Positions 16,303 to 24,369 are shown, numbered from the stretch's first letter. The stretch: 34,950 bases of DNA from Actinomycetales bacterium (GCA_012729695.1 JAAYCP010000103.1:1-34950), one strand, 5' to 3'. The notes: generated by a model not told the origin, from the sequence alone. Program-made: numbers and translations.

Positions 16303-16467
16303 TCAGCCTCAGAGCGGCACGACCGAAAATCCTTCTCCCAGGTGTCGACTCGCGGGACGAAGCCACGCGCAGCGGCGCAGGACCTATCCCTTCGACGGCG
16401 GCCGTGCAGCTCCGCGGCCAGCGGCACCGATCTGGCTCGGAAGCGGACGACATCACCAGGCGTGGCG
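16303..16467. other. ackA-kamD intergenic stretch
   Basis: These 165 bp follow the ackA stop on the minus strand. I see no strong hairpin with a T tract, so read-through from kdd-pta-ackA into kamDE-kal remains possible in addition to the local kamD promoter. Confidence 0.5.
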
Positions 16468-17610
16468 TCAGCCCCGCTCCCCCACGACCTGCGCAGCCTC
16501 GAGCGCGATCTCGAGCTCTTCGTTCGTGGGGACGACGAGCATCGCAGTCCTGCTCTCCGACGCCGTCACCACGCCGACACCCTTGAGCTCGGCGTTCGTC
16601 TGCGGGTCGAGCTGCACGCCGAGAAGGCCGAGCCGGTCGGCGAGGCGGGCCCGAACGGTCGAAGAGTTCTGTCCGATCCCTCCGGTGAACACGACGGCAT
16701 CGACCCGGCCCAGGACCGCGGCATACGCGCCGATGTACTTGACGAGCCGGTGGACCATGACCTCGAGCGCGAGCTCTGCGTCGTCGTCCCCGGCGGCCGC
16801 GCGCTCCTCGACGACCCGCAGATCCGAGACCCCCGCGAGGCCCAGGAGCCCGCTCTCCTTGTTGAGCGTGCGCTCGAACTCCTGCACTCCGAGACCCGCC
16901 ACCCGGTCGAGGTAGGCGCCGAGGGACGGGTCGACATCGCCGGACCGGGTGCCCATCACGAGTCCCTCGAGCGGGGACATCCCCATCGAGGTCTCCACGC
17001 TCCGGCCCCCGCGGACGGCGCAGGCGCTCGAGCCGTTGCCGAGGTGGAGGACGACGAGGTCGGTCTCGGCCGGCTCCTTGCCGAGCAGCTCCGCGGCCGT
17101 CCGCGAGACGTAGGCCAGCGAGGTGCCGTGGAAGCCGTAGCGGCGCACCTCGTGGACCTCGCGCCACTCCTTGGGGACGGCGTAGGTGTACGCCGCCCGG
17201 GGCAGGGTGTGATGGAACGCCGTGTCGAACACCGCGACCTGAGGGACGTCCGGGAACAGCTCGGTCGTGGCGTCGATGCCGAGGAGGTTCGCCGGGTTGT
17301 GCAGCGGGGCCAGGGGCGCGAGCTCGGCGATCGTCTCGCGGACGTCGTCGTCGATGACGACAGCCCCGGAGAACCGCGATCCTCCGTGGACCACCCGATG
17401 GCCGACAGCGAGAAGGGCGCCGGGATCGAGCACGTCCCCCATCTGCTCGAGAGCCAGGTGCAGAGCGGCGGCGTGGTCGGTGACATCACTGCCCGGCTCC
17501 CCGATCCGCTCGATCAGACCCCTGGCGTGGACCACGCCCCCGGTCGGCGAGATGAGCTGGTACTTCAACGAGGACGATCCCGAGTTGATGACCAGGACGT
17601 CACGCTTCAT
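16468..17610 (-). CDS. ackA: Acetate kinase
   Basis: The 380 residues start MKRDVLVINSGSSSLKYQ, the family's first phosphate-binding signature. HRVVHGG, VFDTAFHHTLP, GFHGTSL, LHLGNGSSACAV and TSMGMSPLEGLVMGTRSGD follow in the usual order and carry the catalytic Asp, Arg and His residues. The enzyme converts acetyl phosphate plus ADP to acetate plus ATP in the cytoplasm. The frame is open upstream, but the ATG at 17610 is fixed by the motif at the N-terminus and by an ATGA overlap with pta. Its place inside a lysine degradation cluster points to ATP gain from acetyl-CoA made by that pathway. Confidence 0.96.
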   Translation of the reverse strand: MKRDVLVINSGSSSLKYQLISPTGGVVHARGLIERIGEPGSDVTDHAAALHLALEQMGDVLDPGALLAVGHRVVHGGSRFSGAVVIDDDVRETIAELAPLAPLHNPANLLGIDATTELFPDVPQVAVFDTAFHHTLPRAAYTYAVPKEWREVHEVRRYGFHGTSLAYVSRTAAELLGKEPAETDLVVLHLGNGSSACAVRGGRSVETSMGMSPLEGLVMGTRSGDVDPSLGAYLDRVAGLGVQEFERTLNKESGLLGLAGVSDLRVVEERAAAGDDDAELALEVMVHRLVKYIGAYAAVLGRVDAVVFTGGIGQNSSTVRARLADRLGLLGVQLDPQTNAELKGVGVVTASESRTAMLVVPTNEELEIALEAAQVVGERG

Positions 17611-19697
17611 CGGGCACCTCCGGACTGGATCGCCGTGATGGCGATGGTGTTGACGATGTCCCGCACGAGAGCTCCACGCGAGAGGTCGTTGACGGGCTTG
17701 GCCAGACCCTGCAGGACCGGGCCGATGGCGACGGCCGACGCGCTGCGCTGCACCGCCTTGTAGGTGTTGTTGCCGGTGTTGAGGTCCGGGAAGATCAGGA
17801 CGGTCGCGGCACCTGCCACCGGGCTGTCCTTGAGCTTCGTCGCGGCGACAGCCGGGTCGACGGCGGCGTCGTACTGGATCGGACCCTCGACGAGAAGCTC
17901 GGGCGCACGCTCGCGCACGAGCTCGGTCGCCGCGCGCACCTTCTCCACGTCGGCGCCGGAACCGGACGAGCCGGTGGAGTAGGACAGCATCGCGACGCGC
18001 GGCTCCACCCCGAACTGCGAGGCGGTATGCGCGGAGGAGATCGCGATATCGGCCAGCTGCTCGGCGGTCGGGTCCGGGTTGATGGCGCAGTCGCCGTAGA
18101 CGAGCACCCGGTCGGCGAGGCACATGAAGAAGACGCTCGACACGACCGAGACCCCCGATGCCGTGCGGACGATCTCGAGGGCGGGGCGGACCGTCGCGGC
18201 GGTCGTCGTGACGGAGCCGGACACCATGCCGTCGGCGAGGCCCTGGTGGACCATGAAGGTGCCGAAATAGCTCCGGTCGGTGACGACGTCGTAGGCCTGC
18301 TCGGGGGTGACCCCCTTGTGCGCGCGCAGTCGGGCGTACTCCTCAGCGAAGTCCTCCCGCCAGGGACTGTCCTCGGGATCGATGATCTCTATCCCGGTGA
18401 GATCGACCCCGCGGGTGTGGGCGACGGCCTGCACCGCGTCCGGCGCGCCGAGGAGGGTGAGACGTGCGATACCCCTCTCCCGGCAGATCGCGGCCGCCTC
18501 GAGGATGCGCGGCTCGACTCCCTCGGGCAGGACGACGTGGCCGTTGACCCGCCGCGCGGTGTCGATGAGGTCGTGCTCGAACATCATGGGGGTGACGACG
18601 CCTCGGTGATGCGGCATGTCACTCTCGCGCAGGAGGGCGCTGGCGTCGATCGACTCGTCCATCGCCTTCACTGCGGCTGCGATCTTGGCGTGCGAGGTCG
18701 CCGTGATCCGCCCCACCGTGTGCAGCAGGGTGGTCGCAGTCGTCATCGTGCCGGTCGTGACCGAGACGATCGGCAGGCTCAGGTCGATGCCGTCGAGGAG
18801 TCGGCTCACCTGCGGGGTGAGCTCGAAACCGCCGTTGAGGATGATGCCGGACAGTGCCGGGAAGGTCGTCGAGCGGTGGGCGAGCAGGGTGCCGATGACG
18901 ATGGCCTCCCGGTCGCCGGGTACGACCACGACCCCGCCCTCGATGAGCCGGTCCAGCACGTGGGGCATCGTCATCGCGGCGAGGACGACTCCGTGGCACT
19001 CGCGCTCGAGCAGGGCGGGATCACCGTGGATGAGGGTGCCGCCCGTGGCCTCGAGGTAGTCCTGCATCGTCGGCGCCCGGAGGACGGGGACGTCGGCCAC
19101 GACCGAGACCGTACGACCGCCGACCTCCGTGAGGAGCAGCTCGCGAGTGCGCCCGACCTGCTCCGGGGGCACCTGGTTGGCCACGATTCCGACGACCGTG
19201 GCGTGGTTGTCGTCCGCCGCCCGGAGAGCGAGCCTGGCCGCCGTGGCGGTGTCCTCGGGGGAATGGTCTGCGCCGGGGATCACGAGCAGCATCGGCGTGC
19301 CGAGGTTGGCCGCCACTCTTGCGTTGAACGCGAACTCGTTGGGCGCAGTGACGTCGGCGAAGTCCGAGCCGATGACGAGGATGGTGTCGAACCGGTCGCG
19401 CATCGCGTGATACGCATCGACGATGTTCACCATCGCCGCATCCACCGCTGCGTGCACCTCGGTGTAGGACACCCCGACAGCCGAGGCGCGGTCCTGGCCG
19501 GCACTCTCCATCCCGAGAACCGTGAGCTGCGAGAGCAGGAGCTCGACGAGCTCATCATCCGGATCTGCGACCGGGCGGAACACCCCGATCCTGCCGTGTC
19601 GACGCGCGAGCTGGTGCAGGATTCCCAGGGCCACCGCCGACTTGCCGGAGCGGGCGTCGGTGGCGCTGATGTAGAGGCTGCTCACGCCAGTTGACAC
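17607..19697 (-). CDS. pta: Phosphate acetyltransferase (long form with P-loop and DRTGG domains)
   Basis: This is a 696-residue long-form enzyme. Residues 1-220 or so form a P-loop BioD-like domain (SATDARSGKSAVALG) and residues 230-340 the DRTGG domain. From about residue 370 the catalytic PTA domain runs (GHVVLPEGVEPRILEAA, FGTFMVHQGLADGMVSGS, VLIFPDLNTGNNTYKAVQRSA). It makes acetyl phosphate and CoA from acetyl-CoA. The first GTG at 19697 overlaps the kdd stop as TAGTG; a second in-frame GTG at 19685 is possible. It is followed directly by ackA. The regulatory N-terminus is typical of large Pta proteins. Confidence 0.95.
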   Translation of the reverse strand: MSTGVSSLYISATDARSGKSAVALGILHQLARRHGRIGVFRPVADPDDELVELLLSQLTVLGMESAGQDRASAVGVSYTEVHAAVDAAMVNIVDAYHAMRDRFDTILVIGSDFADVTAPNEFAFNARVAANLGTPMLLVIPGADHSPEDTATAARLALRAADDNHATVVGIVANQVPPEQVGRTRELLLTEVGGRTVSVVADVPVLRAPTMQDYLEATGGTLIHGDPALLERECHGVVLAAMTMPHVLDRLIEGGVVVVPGDREAIVIGTLLAHRSTTFPALSGIILNGGFELTPQVSRLLDGIDLSLPIVSVTTGTMTTATTLLHTVGRITATSHAKIAAAVKAMDESIDASALLRESDMPHHRGVVTPMMFEHDLIDTARRVNGHVVLPEGVEPRILEAAAICRERGIARLTLLGAPDAVQAVAHTRGVDLTGIEIIDPEDSPWREDFAEEYARLRAHKGVTPEQAYDVVTDRSYFGTFMVHQGLADGMVSGSVTTTAATVRPALEIVRTASGVSVVSSVFFMCLADRVLVYGDCAINPDPTAEQLADIAISSAHTASQFGVEPRVAMLSYSTGSSGSGADVEKVRAATELVRERAPELLVEGPIQYDAAVDPAVAATKLKDSPVAGAATVLIFPDLNTGNNTYKAVQRSASAVAIGPVLQGLAKPVNDLSRGALVRDIVNTIAITAIQSGGAR

Positions 19698-20803
19698 TAT
19701 CGGTTCTCGAGCCTGCCCTCGAACAGCCCCCGCACTCCGTCGTTCCGGCGGATCAGGTCCAGCGCGTAGGCGGCATGGCCCGGGACGTACCCGTTGCCGA
19801 CGAGCATCCGGACGTCCGCGGCCACTCCCTCCGCGCCCAGGGCGGCGGCGGCGAAGCTGGTCGCCATCGAGAAGAAGATGATCGTTCCACCGGCGGCGGT
19901 CGAGAGGATCGCGGGCTGCTCACAGCCGGGGACGTCGACGCACACGACGGTGATGTCGGCGGGGCCGCCCGCCTGCCCCACGGCGGCCGGCAACCCGAGC
20001 GGACTGCGGGCGTCGGCGACGGTGATCTCGTCGGCCAGCCCGGTGCCTGCGAGCGCACCGGCCTCGTGCTCGTCCCGCACGACGGCGATGAGACGTGCGG
20101 CGCCGTTGTCCCGGCCGGCAGCGAGGGAGAGTGAGCCCGACTTGCCGGCCCCGCCGAGGACCGCCACCGTCGGCGCCGAGCCGGCAGCCGCATACTCCTG
20201 GACGACGCGAGCGACAAGCGCAGGTGCGCCACAGACATCCATGACCATGAGGGACAGCTCGGGCGAGAGGTCGTCGGGGAGAACGGCCGCGATCGAGCGC
20301 CGGAAGAGGATCGCGTGTCCCCGGGCCGGCACCTGCTCGCCGAGGCCGTCCCAGTCGACCAGCCCGTCGCGCAGCTGGAGCGGGGTCAGGCTCAAGGACA
20401 CCAATGTTGCCACCCGGTCTCCCACACTGAGGCCCAGGGGCGACTCCGGGCCGACCTCGGCGACCGTGCCGATGAGCATTCCGCCGGAGCCGGTGACCGG
20501 GTTCTGCATCTTGCCGCGCTCGGCGACGATGGCAAGAACCTCGTCCCGGACCGCGACGCCGTCTCCCCCGTGCTTCTCGTACAGCTGGCGGTAGGAGGCG
20601 GCGTCGAGGTTGAGGGTCTCTACCTCGATCCGCACCTCCCCCGGCCAGATCTCGGATCGGGCGTCCAGACGGGCTGCGGCCTGGGGCAGTGTCAGCGGCG
20701 TCCCCTCTCCGTCCACCGGCTCCAGCACGCGGTGCAGGCCGATCTCGGACTCTGTGCTGTGAGAGGGCGGACCGGGCGCAACAGTAGCCGTGGGCTCAGT
20801 CAC
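19697..20803 (-). CDS. kdd: L-erythro-3,5-diaminohexanoate dehydrogenase
   Basis: The 368 residues match Kdd of fermentative bacteria (about 340-350) plus an N-terminal extension. GLHRVLEP, the WPGEVRIEVETLNLDAASYRQL segment, GKMQNPVTGSGGMLIGTV and VGDRVATLVSLSLTPL are characteristic blocks. VAVLGGAGKSGSLSLAAG is the nucleotide-binding loop, and the end LVGNGYVPGHAAYALDLIRRN also fits. The enzyme oxidises and deaminates 3,5-diaminohexanoate to 3-keto-5-aminohexanoate with NAD(P)+. The GTG at 20803 has GGGAGA upstream at good spacing. It is the first gene of the kdd-pta-ackA run and is divergent from kamA. Confidence 0.92.
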   Translation of the reverse strand: MTEPTATVAPGPPSHSTESEIGLHRVLEPVDGEGTPLTLPQAAARLDARSEIWPGEVRIEVETLNLDAASYRQLYEKHGGDGVAVRDEVLAIVAERGKMQNPVTGSGGMLIGTVAEVGPESPLGLSVGDRVATLVSLSLTPLQLRDGLVDWDGLGEQVPARGHAILFRRSIAAVLPDDLSPELSLMVMDVCGAPALVARVVQEYAAAGSAPTVAVLGGAGKSGSLSLAAGRDNGAARLIAVVRDEHEAGALAGTGLADEITVADARSPLGLPAAVGQAGGPADITVVCVDVPGCEQPAILSTAAGGTIIFFSMATSFAAAALGAEGVAADVRMLVGNGYVPGHAAYALDLIRRNDGVRGLFEGRLENR

Positions 20804-20892
20804 GAAGATTCTCCCGTCTTGGAGGGCATGGTGCGCAGTTCTTCCCGTGCAAGATGCCGACATCTGTCAGATTCTCCACTATCCTGCCATGT
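20804..20892. promoter_or_regulatory. kamA/kdd divergent control region with 11-bp palindrome
   Basis: The 89-bp region holds the kamA promoter CCGACA (20857-20862), a 17-bp spacer and TATCCT (20880-20885), which ends 7 nt before the kamA ATG. The perfect palindrome ATCTG-T-CAGAT (20862-20872) lies between the two promoter hexamers, and AGATG-CCGA-CATCT (20852-20865) overlaps the -35. CAGATTCT (20868-20875) is shared with the kamD operator candidate. No clear promoter for kdd is seen on the other strand. Confidence 0.6.
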
Positions 20893-22335
20893 ATGACCGA
20901 CCTCCAGCAGCCTTATGTCTATGCCCGACGTGAGCTCGTCGAGCCCGACTGGACCCGCTTCCCCGGGTGGCGGGACGTCACGGTGGAGCAGTGGGAGAAC
21001 GTGCAGTGGCAGCGGGTCAGCTGCGTGAAGAACATCGCCCAGCTCCGCGCCGTGATGGGCGACCTGCTCGAGGACCGCTTCTACGAGGACCTGGAGCGCG
21101 ACCAGGCCGAGCGCGCCACGATGTCGATGCTCGTCCCCCCACAGATGCTCAACACCATGGTCTCGGAGCTGACCTGGACGGACGGCCGTCTGCCGGCCGC
21201 CGGCCGTGAGTTCACCGACGCGTTCTACGCGGACCCGATCCGCCGCTACATGCTGCCGGTGTTCAGCGACCGCCGGACCGACTGGCCGAGCCACCCCTTC
21301 GCGGCTCGGGACAGCCTGCACGAGCACGACATGTGGGCCGTCGAGGGTCTCACCCACCGCTACCCGACCAAGGTCCTCGCCGAGATGCTCCCGACGTGCC
21401 CGCAGTACTGCGGCCACTGCACGCGGATGGACCTCGTCGGCAACTCCACTCCCCAGATCGCCAAGCTCAAGCTGGCGGGGAAGCCCGTGGACCGCTACGC
21501 GGCGATGCTCGACTACCTGCAGCGCACCCCCGGTGTCCGGGACGTCGTCGTCTCCGGCGGTGACGTGGCGAACATGCCGTGGAAGAACCTCGAAGGCTTC
21601 CTCGACAAGCTGCTCGAGGTCGAGACGATCCGGGATATCCGACTCGCGACCAAGGCGCTCATGGGTCTCCCCCAGCACTGGCTGCAGCCGGACGTCGTCG
21701 AGGGTGTCTCCCGTGTCTCCGCCAAGGCCCGCAGCCGGGGCGTCTCGGTCGCCATCCACACCCACGTGAACAACGTCCAGTCGGTCACCCCGCTGGTGGC
21801 CAAGGCGGCGAGGACGATGCTCGACGCCGGGCTGCGCGACGTGCGCAACCAGGGTGTCCTCATGCGCGGTGTCAACGACACCCCCGAGCAGCTCCTCGAC
21901 CTCTGCTTCGCGCTGCAGGACGAGGCGATGATCACGCCCTACTACTTCTACATGTGCGACATGATCCCCTTCTCCGAGCACTGGCGCGTCTCGCTGCGGG
22001 AGGCCCAGGAGCTGCAGCACGCGATCATGGGCTACCTCCCCGGCTTCGCCACCCCTCGGGTCGTCTGCGACGTCCCGTTCGTCGGGAAGCGCTGGGTGCA
22101 CCAGGTGGAGAACTACGACACCGAGCGCGGAATGTCGTTCTGGCGCAAGCACTACCGCACCTCGATCGAGGCCGGCGACGAGCAGGCACTCTCCCGCGAG
22201 TACGTCTACTACGACCCGATCTACACCCTCCCCGAGTCGGGGCAGCAGTGGTGGCGCGACAACACCGACCTCGAGGCGAGCCACCTCGCCTCGGTGGCCC
22301 GGGCCGAGAGCAGCCGGGTGGCGTCCCTGGGCTAG
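20893..22335 (+). CDS. kamA: Lysine 2,3-aminomutase (radical SAM, divergent subgroup)
   Basis: The protein has 480 residues; the Clostridium enzyme has 416. CPQYCGHC (Cys169, Cys173, Cys176) is the C-x3-C-x2-C motif that binds the 4Fe-4S cluster and S-adenosylmethionine. VVSGGDV (about residues 219-225) and GVLMRGVND are shared with KamA. Asp356 in MCDM and Asp393 in CDVPFVGK correspond to the two aspartates that hold the substrate's epsilon amino group. Lys399 would be the PLP lysine. The normal PGGGGK loop is replaced by PFVGK, one residue shorter. It converts L-lysine to L-beta-lysine. The ATG at 20893 is leaderless by its promoter. The frame extends 13 codons further upstream without support. 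Confidence 0.9.
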   Translation: MTDLQQPYVYARRELVEPDWTRFPGWRDVTVEQWENVQWQRVSCVKNIAQLRAVMGDLLEDRFYEDLERDQAERATMSMLVPPQMLNTMVSELTWTDGRLPAAGREFTDAFYADPIRRYMLPVFSDRRTDWPSHPFAARDSLHEHDMWAVEGLTHRYPTKVLAEMLPTCPQYCGHCTRMDLVGNSTPQIAKLKLAGKPVDRYAAMLDYLQRTPGVRDVVVSGGDVANMPWKNLEGFLDKLLEVETIRDIRLATKALMGLPQHWLQPDVVEGVSRVSAKARSRGVSVAIHTHVNNVQSVTPLVAKAARTMLDAGLRDVRNQGVLMRGVNDTPEQLLDLCFALQDEAMITPYYFYMCDMIPFSEHWRVSLREAQELQHAIMGYLPGFATPRVVCDVPFVGKRWVHQVENYDTERGMSFWRKHYRTSIEAGDEQALSREYVYYDPIYTLPESGQQWWRDNTDLEASHLASVARAESSRVASLG

Positions 22336-22382
22336 TCCCAGTCCCTCCCGACGCCCGGTCCCGGCCGGCTCCGCCGAGACGT

Positions 22383-22388
22383 TAGGGT
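22383..22388 (+). promoter_or_regulatory. -10 element of ybaK (leaderless start)
   Basis: TAGGGT ends exactly 7 nt before GTG 22396 and no Shine-Dalgarno sequence precedes the start. Confidence 0.55.
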
Positions 22389-22395
22389 CACCTGC

Positions 22396-22863
22396 GTGAG
22401 CACCCCTGCGACGGTGGCCCTGACGCGCCTCGGACTGCCCTTCACGACGCACTCGTATGACCATGACCCGGCGGTCGAGTCCTTCGGCCTCGAGGCGGCG
22501 CAGGCGACCGGCATGCCCGCTGAGCGGATCTTCAAGACCCTGCTCGTCGACACCGGGGCCGGCCTCGCGGTCGGCATCGTGCCGGTCTCCGGCTCACTCG
22601 ATCTGAAGGCGATGGCCGCCGCGCTGAAGGTGAAGAAGGTCGCCATGGCCGATCCTGCCGCGGCCCAACGGTCCAGTGGGTATGTGGTGGGCGGCATCTC
22701 GCCGATCGGCCAGCGGAGAGCGTTGCCGACCGTGATCGACTCCTCGGCACTGACCTTCGAGACGGTGTTCGTGTCGGGGGGCCGGCGCGGGTTCGAGATC
22801 GAGATCGCGCCTGCGGATCTCGCGACGGCCACCCGCGGTCTGTTCGCTGCGATCGGGCGATGA
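22396..22863 (+). CDS. ybaK: Cys-tRNA(Pro)/aminoacyl-tRNA deacylase, YbaK/EbsC family
   Basis: The 155 residues cover the whole YbaK fold. LGLPFTTHSYDHDP opens the domain. AERIFKTLLVDTGAGLAVGIVPVSGSLDLKAMAAALKVKKVAMADP contains the key lysine (in IFKTL) of YbaK, and SSGYVVGGISPIGQRRALPTVIDSSAL is the conserved GG-x-S-P-x-G loop. The enzyme hydrolyses cysteine from tRNA-Pro mischarged by prolyl-tRNA synthetase. It starts on GTG with a -10 hexamer 7 nt upstream. The distance to kamA is 60 bp, so it has its own promoter and no pathway link. Confidence 0.95.
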   Translation: MSTPATVALTRLGLPFTTHSYDHDPAVESFGLEAAQATGMPAERIFKTLLVDTGAGLAVGIVPVSGSLDLKAMAAALKVKKVAMADPAAAQRSSGYVVGGISPIGQRRALPTVIDSSALTFETVFVSGGRRGFEIEIAPADLATATRGLFAAIGR

Positions 22864-22900
22864 CCTGACACCTCGGGTCACTGTCGTTCGCGCGCCCGGA

Positions 22901-22921
22901 CACCGCCGGGTGCCGGCGGTG
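22901..22921. terminator. Hairpin terminator between ybaK and lrp-type gene
   Basis: CACCGCCGG-GTG-CCGGCGGTG is a perfect 9-bp stem with a 3-nt loop in the gap between two convergent genes. There is no T tract, which is common for GC-rich actinobacterial terminators. It may serve both directions. Confidence 0.65.
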
Positions 22922-22977
22922 AGTGCTTGGGCAGGTACCCAGTGCTCGAGCGTGACCGGGCGGCGGACGTGGTTGTC

Positions 22978-23400
22978 CTACTCCCAGGGCGTTGAGAGCA
23001 CGACGGTCGTCCGGGTCGAGACGGCGGCTGCCGCCCGGATCCGAGCGATGAGGTCCTCGAGTCCGCCCGGGCTCGCGACCCGGACCTTGAGGATGTAGGA
23101 CTCGTCGCCCGCGACCGAGTAGCAGGCCTCGATCTCGGTGAGCTCCCTCAGCCGGTCCGGCACATCGTCGGGTGCAGCCGGGTCGACCGGGGTGACGGAG
23201 ATGAAGGCCGTGATCGGGATGCCCAGCTTGGCGGCGTCCACCCGGGCGGTGTATCCCGTGATGACCCCGCGCTCCTCGAGCCGACGCACCCGTTGGTGCG
23301 CTGCCGAGGTCGACAGGCCGAGGGCCTTGCCGAGATCGGTATAGCTCAGCCGACCGTCCTGGCGGAGGAGCTCGACGATGCGGCGGTCCGTGGCTTCCAC
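22978..23400 (-). CDS. Lrp/AsnC family transcriptional regulator
   Basis: The 140 residues start with the usual Lrp helix-turn-helix: EATDRRIVELLRQDGRLSYTDLGKALGLSTSAAHQRVRRLEERGVITGYTARVD. The RAM ligand-binding domain follows (ITAFISVTPVD, then EIEACYSVAGDESYILKVRVASPGGLEDLIARIR). Such proteins bind DNA as dimers or octamers and sense amino acids or related metabolites. I chose GTG 23400 rather than ATG 23430 because TAGGCT ends 7 nt before it. The gene lies close to the lysine cluster and could regulate it; this is inference only. It is divergent from the exonuclease gene. Confidence 0.9.
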   Translation of the reverse strand: MEATDRRIVELLRQDGRLSYTDLGKALGLSTSAAHQRVRRLEERGVITGYTARVDAAKLGIPITAFISVTPVDPAAPDDVPDRLRELTEIEACYSVAGDESYILKVRVASPGGLEDLIARIRAAAAVSTRTTVVLSTPWE

Positions 23401-23407
23401 GCAGCTC

Positions 23408-23413
23408 AGCCTA
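23408..23413 (-). promoter_or_regulatory. -10 element of the Lrp-type gene (leaderless start)
   Basis: TAGGCT on the minus strand ends 7 nt before GTG 23400. The start codon of the divergent exonuclease (23446) is 45 bp away, so both promoters share this small gap. Confidence 0.5.
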
Positions 23414-23445
23414 GTCGCGGGGTCCTCCATGGCAGGCTAGGGCCT

Positions 23446-24369
23446 GTGGATCGCCTTCTTCTCCTCGACTCGGCCTCGCTCTACTTCCGAGCCTTCTTCG
23501 GTGTGCCGGAGCAGGGCCGCAGTCCCTCAGGCACCCCGACGAACGCGGTCCGTGGCTTCATCGACATGATCGCCACGCTCGTGACCACCCACGCCCCCAC
23601 GCATCTCGTCGCCTGCTGGGATGACGACTGGCGGCCGGCCTGGCGGGTCGAGCTCCTGCCGACGTACAAGACGCACCGGCTCGCCGGGACCTCTGCTGAC
23701 GAGGAAGCGGTGCCGGACGACCTCGCTCCGCAGGTCCCGGTCATCCGCAGTGTCCTCGAGGCGGTCGGCATTCCTCGGGTGGGGGCGCCCGGCTACGAGG
23801 CCGACGACGTGATCGGCACGCTGGCCCATCGACACGGAGGCGCCATGGCCGTCGACGTCGTCACCGGCGATCGCGACCTGCTCCAGCTCGTCGACGACGA
23901 CCGGCACGTCCGGGTGCTCTACACCGGGAAGGGCGGGGTGCGGGACCCGGACATCGTCACCCAGAGCGTCCTGCAGGAGAAGTACTCCGTGCCGGACGGC
24001 CGCGCCTACCTCGAGATGTCGATCCTGCGCGGTGACACCAGTGACGGGCTCCCCGGAGTCAAGGGCATCGGCGACAAGACCGCCGCCGCGCTCATCACCG
24101 AGTTCGGTTCTCTTGCCGCCCTGCGGGAGGCGGTGGACAGCGGCGATCCCCGGTTGCGCGGAGCCCGGCGGGCGAACCTGGAGGCGGCCGGCGCATACCT
24201 CGACGTCGCACCCAAGGTGGTCGCGGTGGCCTCCGACATCCCCCTCGAACCGCGGTCGTACGAGCTGCCGACCGAGATCGCCGACCCGGCTCTCCTCGAT
24301 GACCTCGTCACCACCTACGGACTCGAGTCTCCGGTCCGGCGCCTGCTCAGCGCGCTCCGGATCCAGTAG
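23446..24369 (+). CDS. Stand-alone 5'-3' exonuclease (Pol I N-terminal/FEN-like domain)
   Basis: The 307 residues cover only the 5'-nuclease part of DNA polymerase I. DRLLLLDSASLYFRAFFG has the first metal-binding Asp. VACWDDDWRPAWRVELLPTYKTHR, GYEADDVIGTLA, VVTGDRDLLQLV and GDTSDGLPGVKGIGDKTAAALI are the successive acidic and helix-hairpin-helix motifs. It would remove flaps or RNA primers. The polymerase and proofreading domains are absent, as in Mycobacterium Rv2090-type proteins, which also lie near helY. The GTG at 23446 is 7 nt after CAGGCT, a weak -10. Confidence 0.93.
   Translation: MDRLLLLDSASLYFRAFFGVPEQGRSPSGTPTNAVRGFIDMIATLVTTHAPTHLVACWDDDWRPAWRVELLPTYKTHRLAGTSADEEAVPDDLAPQVPVIRSVLEAVGIPRVGAPGYEADDVIGTLAHRHGGAMAVDVVTGDRDLLQLVDDDRHVRVLYTGKGGVRDPDIVTQSVLQEKYSVPDGRAYLEMSILRGDTSDGLPGVKGIGDKTAAALITEFGSLAALREAVDSGDPRLRGARRANLEAAGAYLDVAPKVVAVASDIPLEPRSYELPTEIADPALLDDLVTTYGLESPVRRLLSALRIQ

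Noticed and set aside
17611-18123. N-terminal extension of the acetate kinase frame
   Set aside because: The acetate kinase signature NSGSSSLKYQ starts eight residues after ATG 17610, and the extension overlaps pta.
18027-19694. Long plus-strand open frame opposite pta
   Set aside because: It has the same shadow composition and no motif; pta on the other strand is certain.
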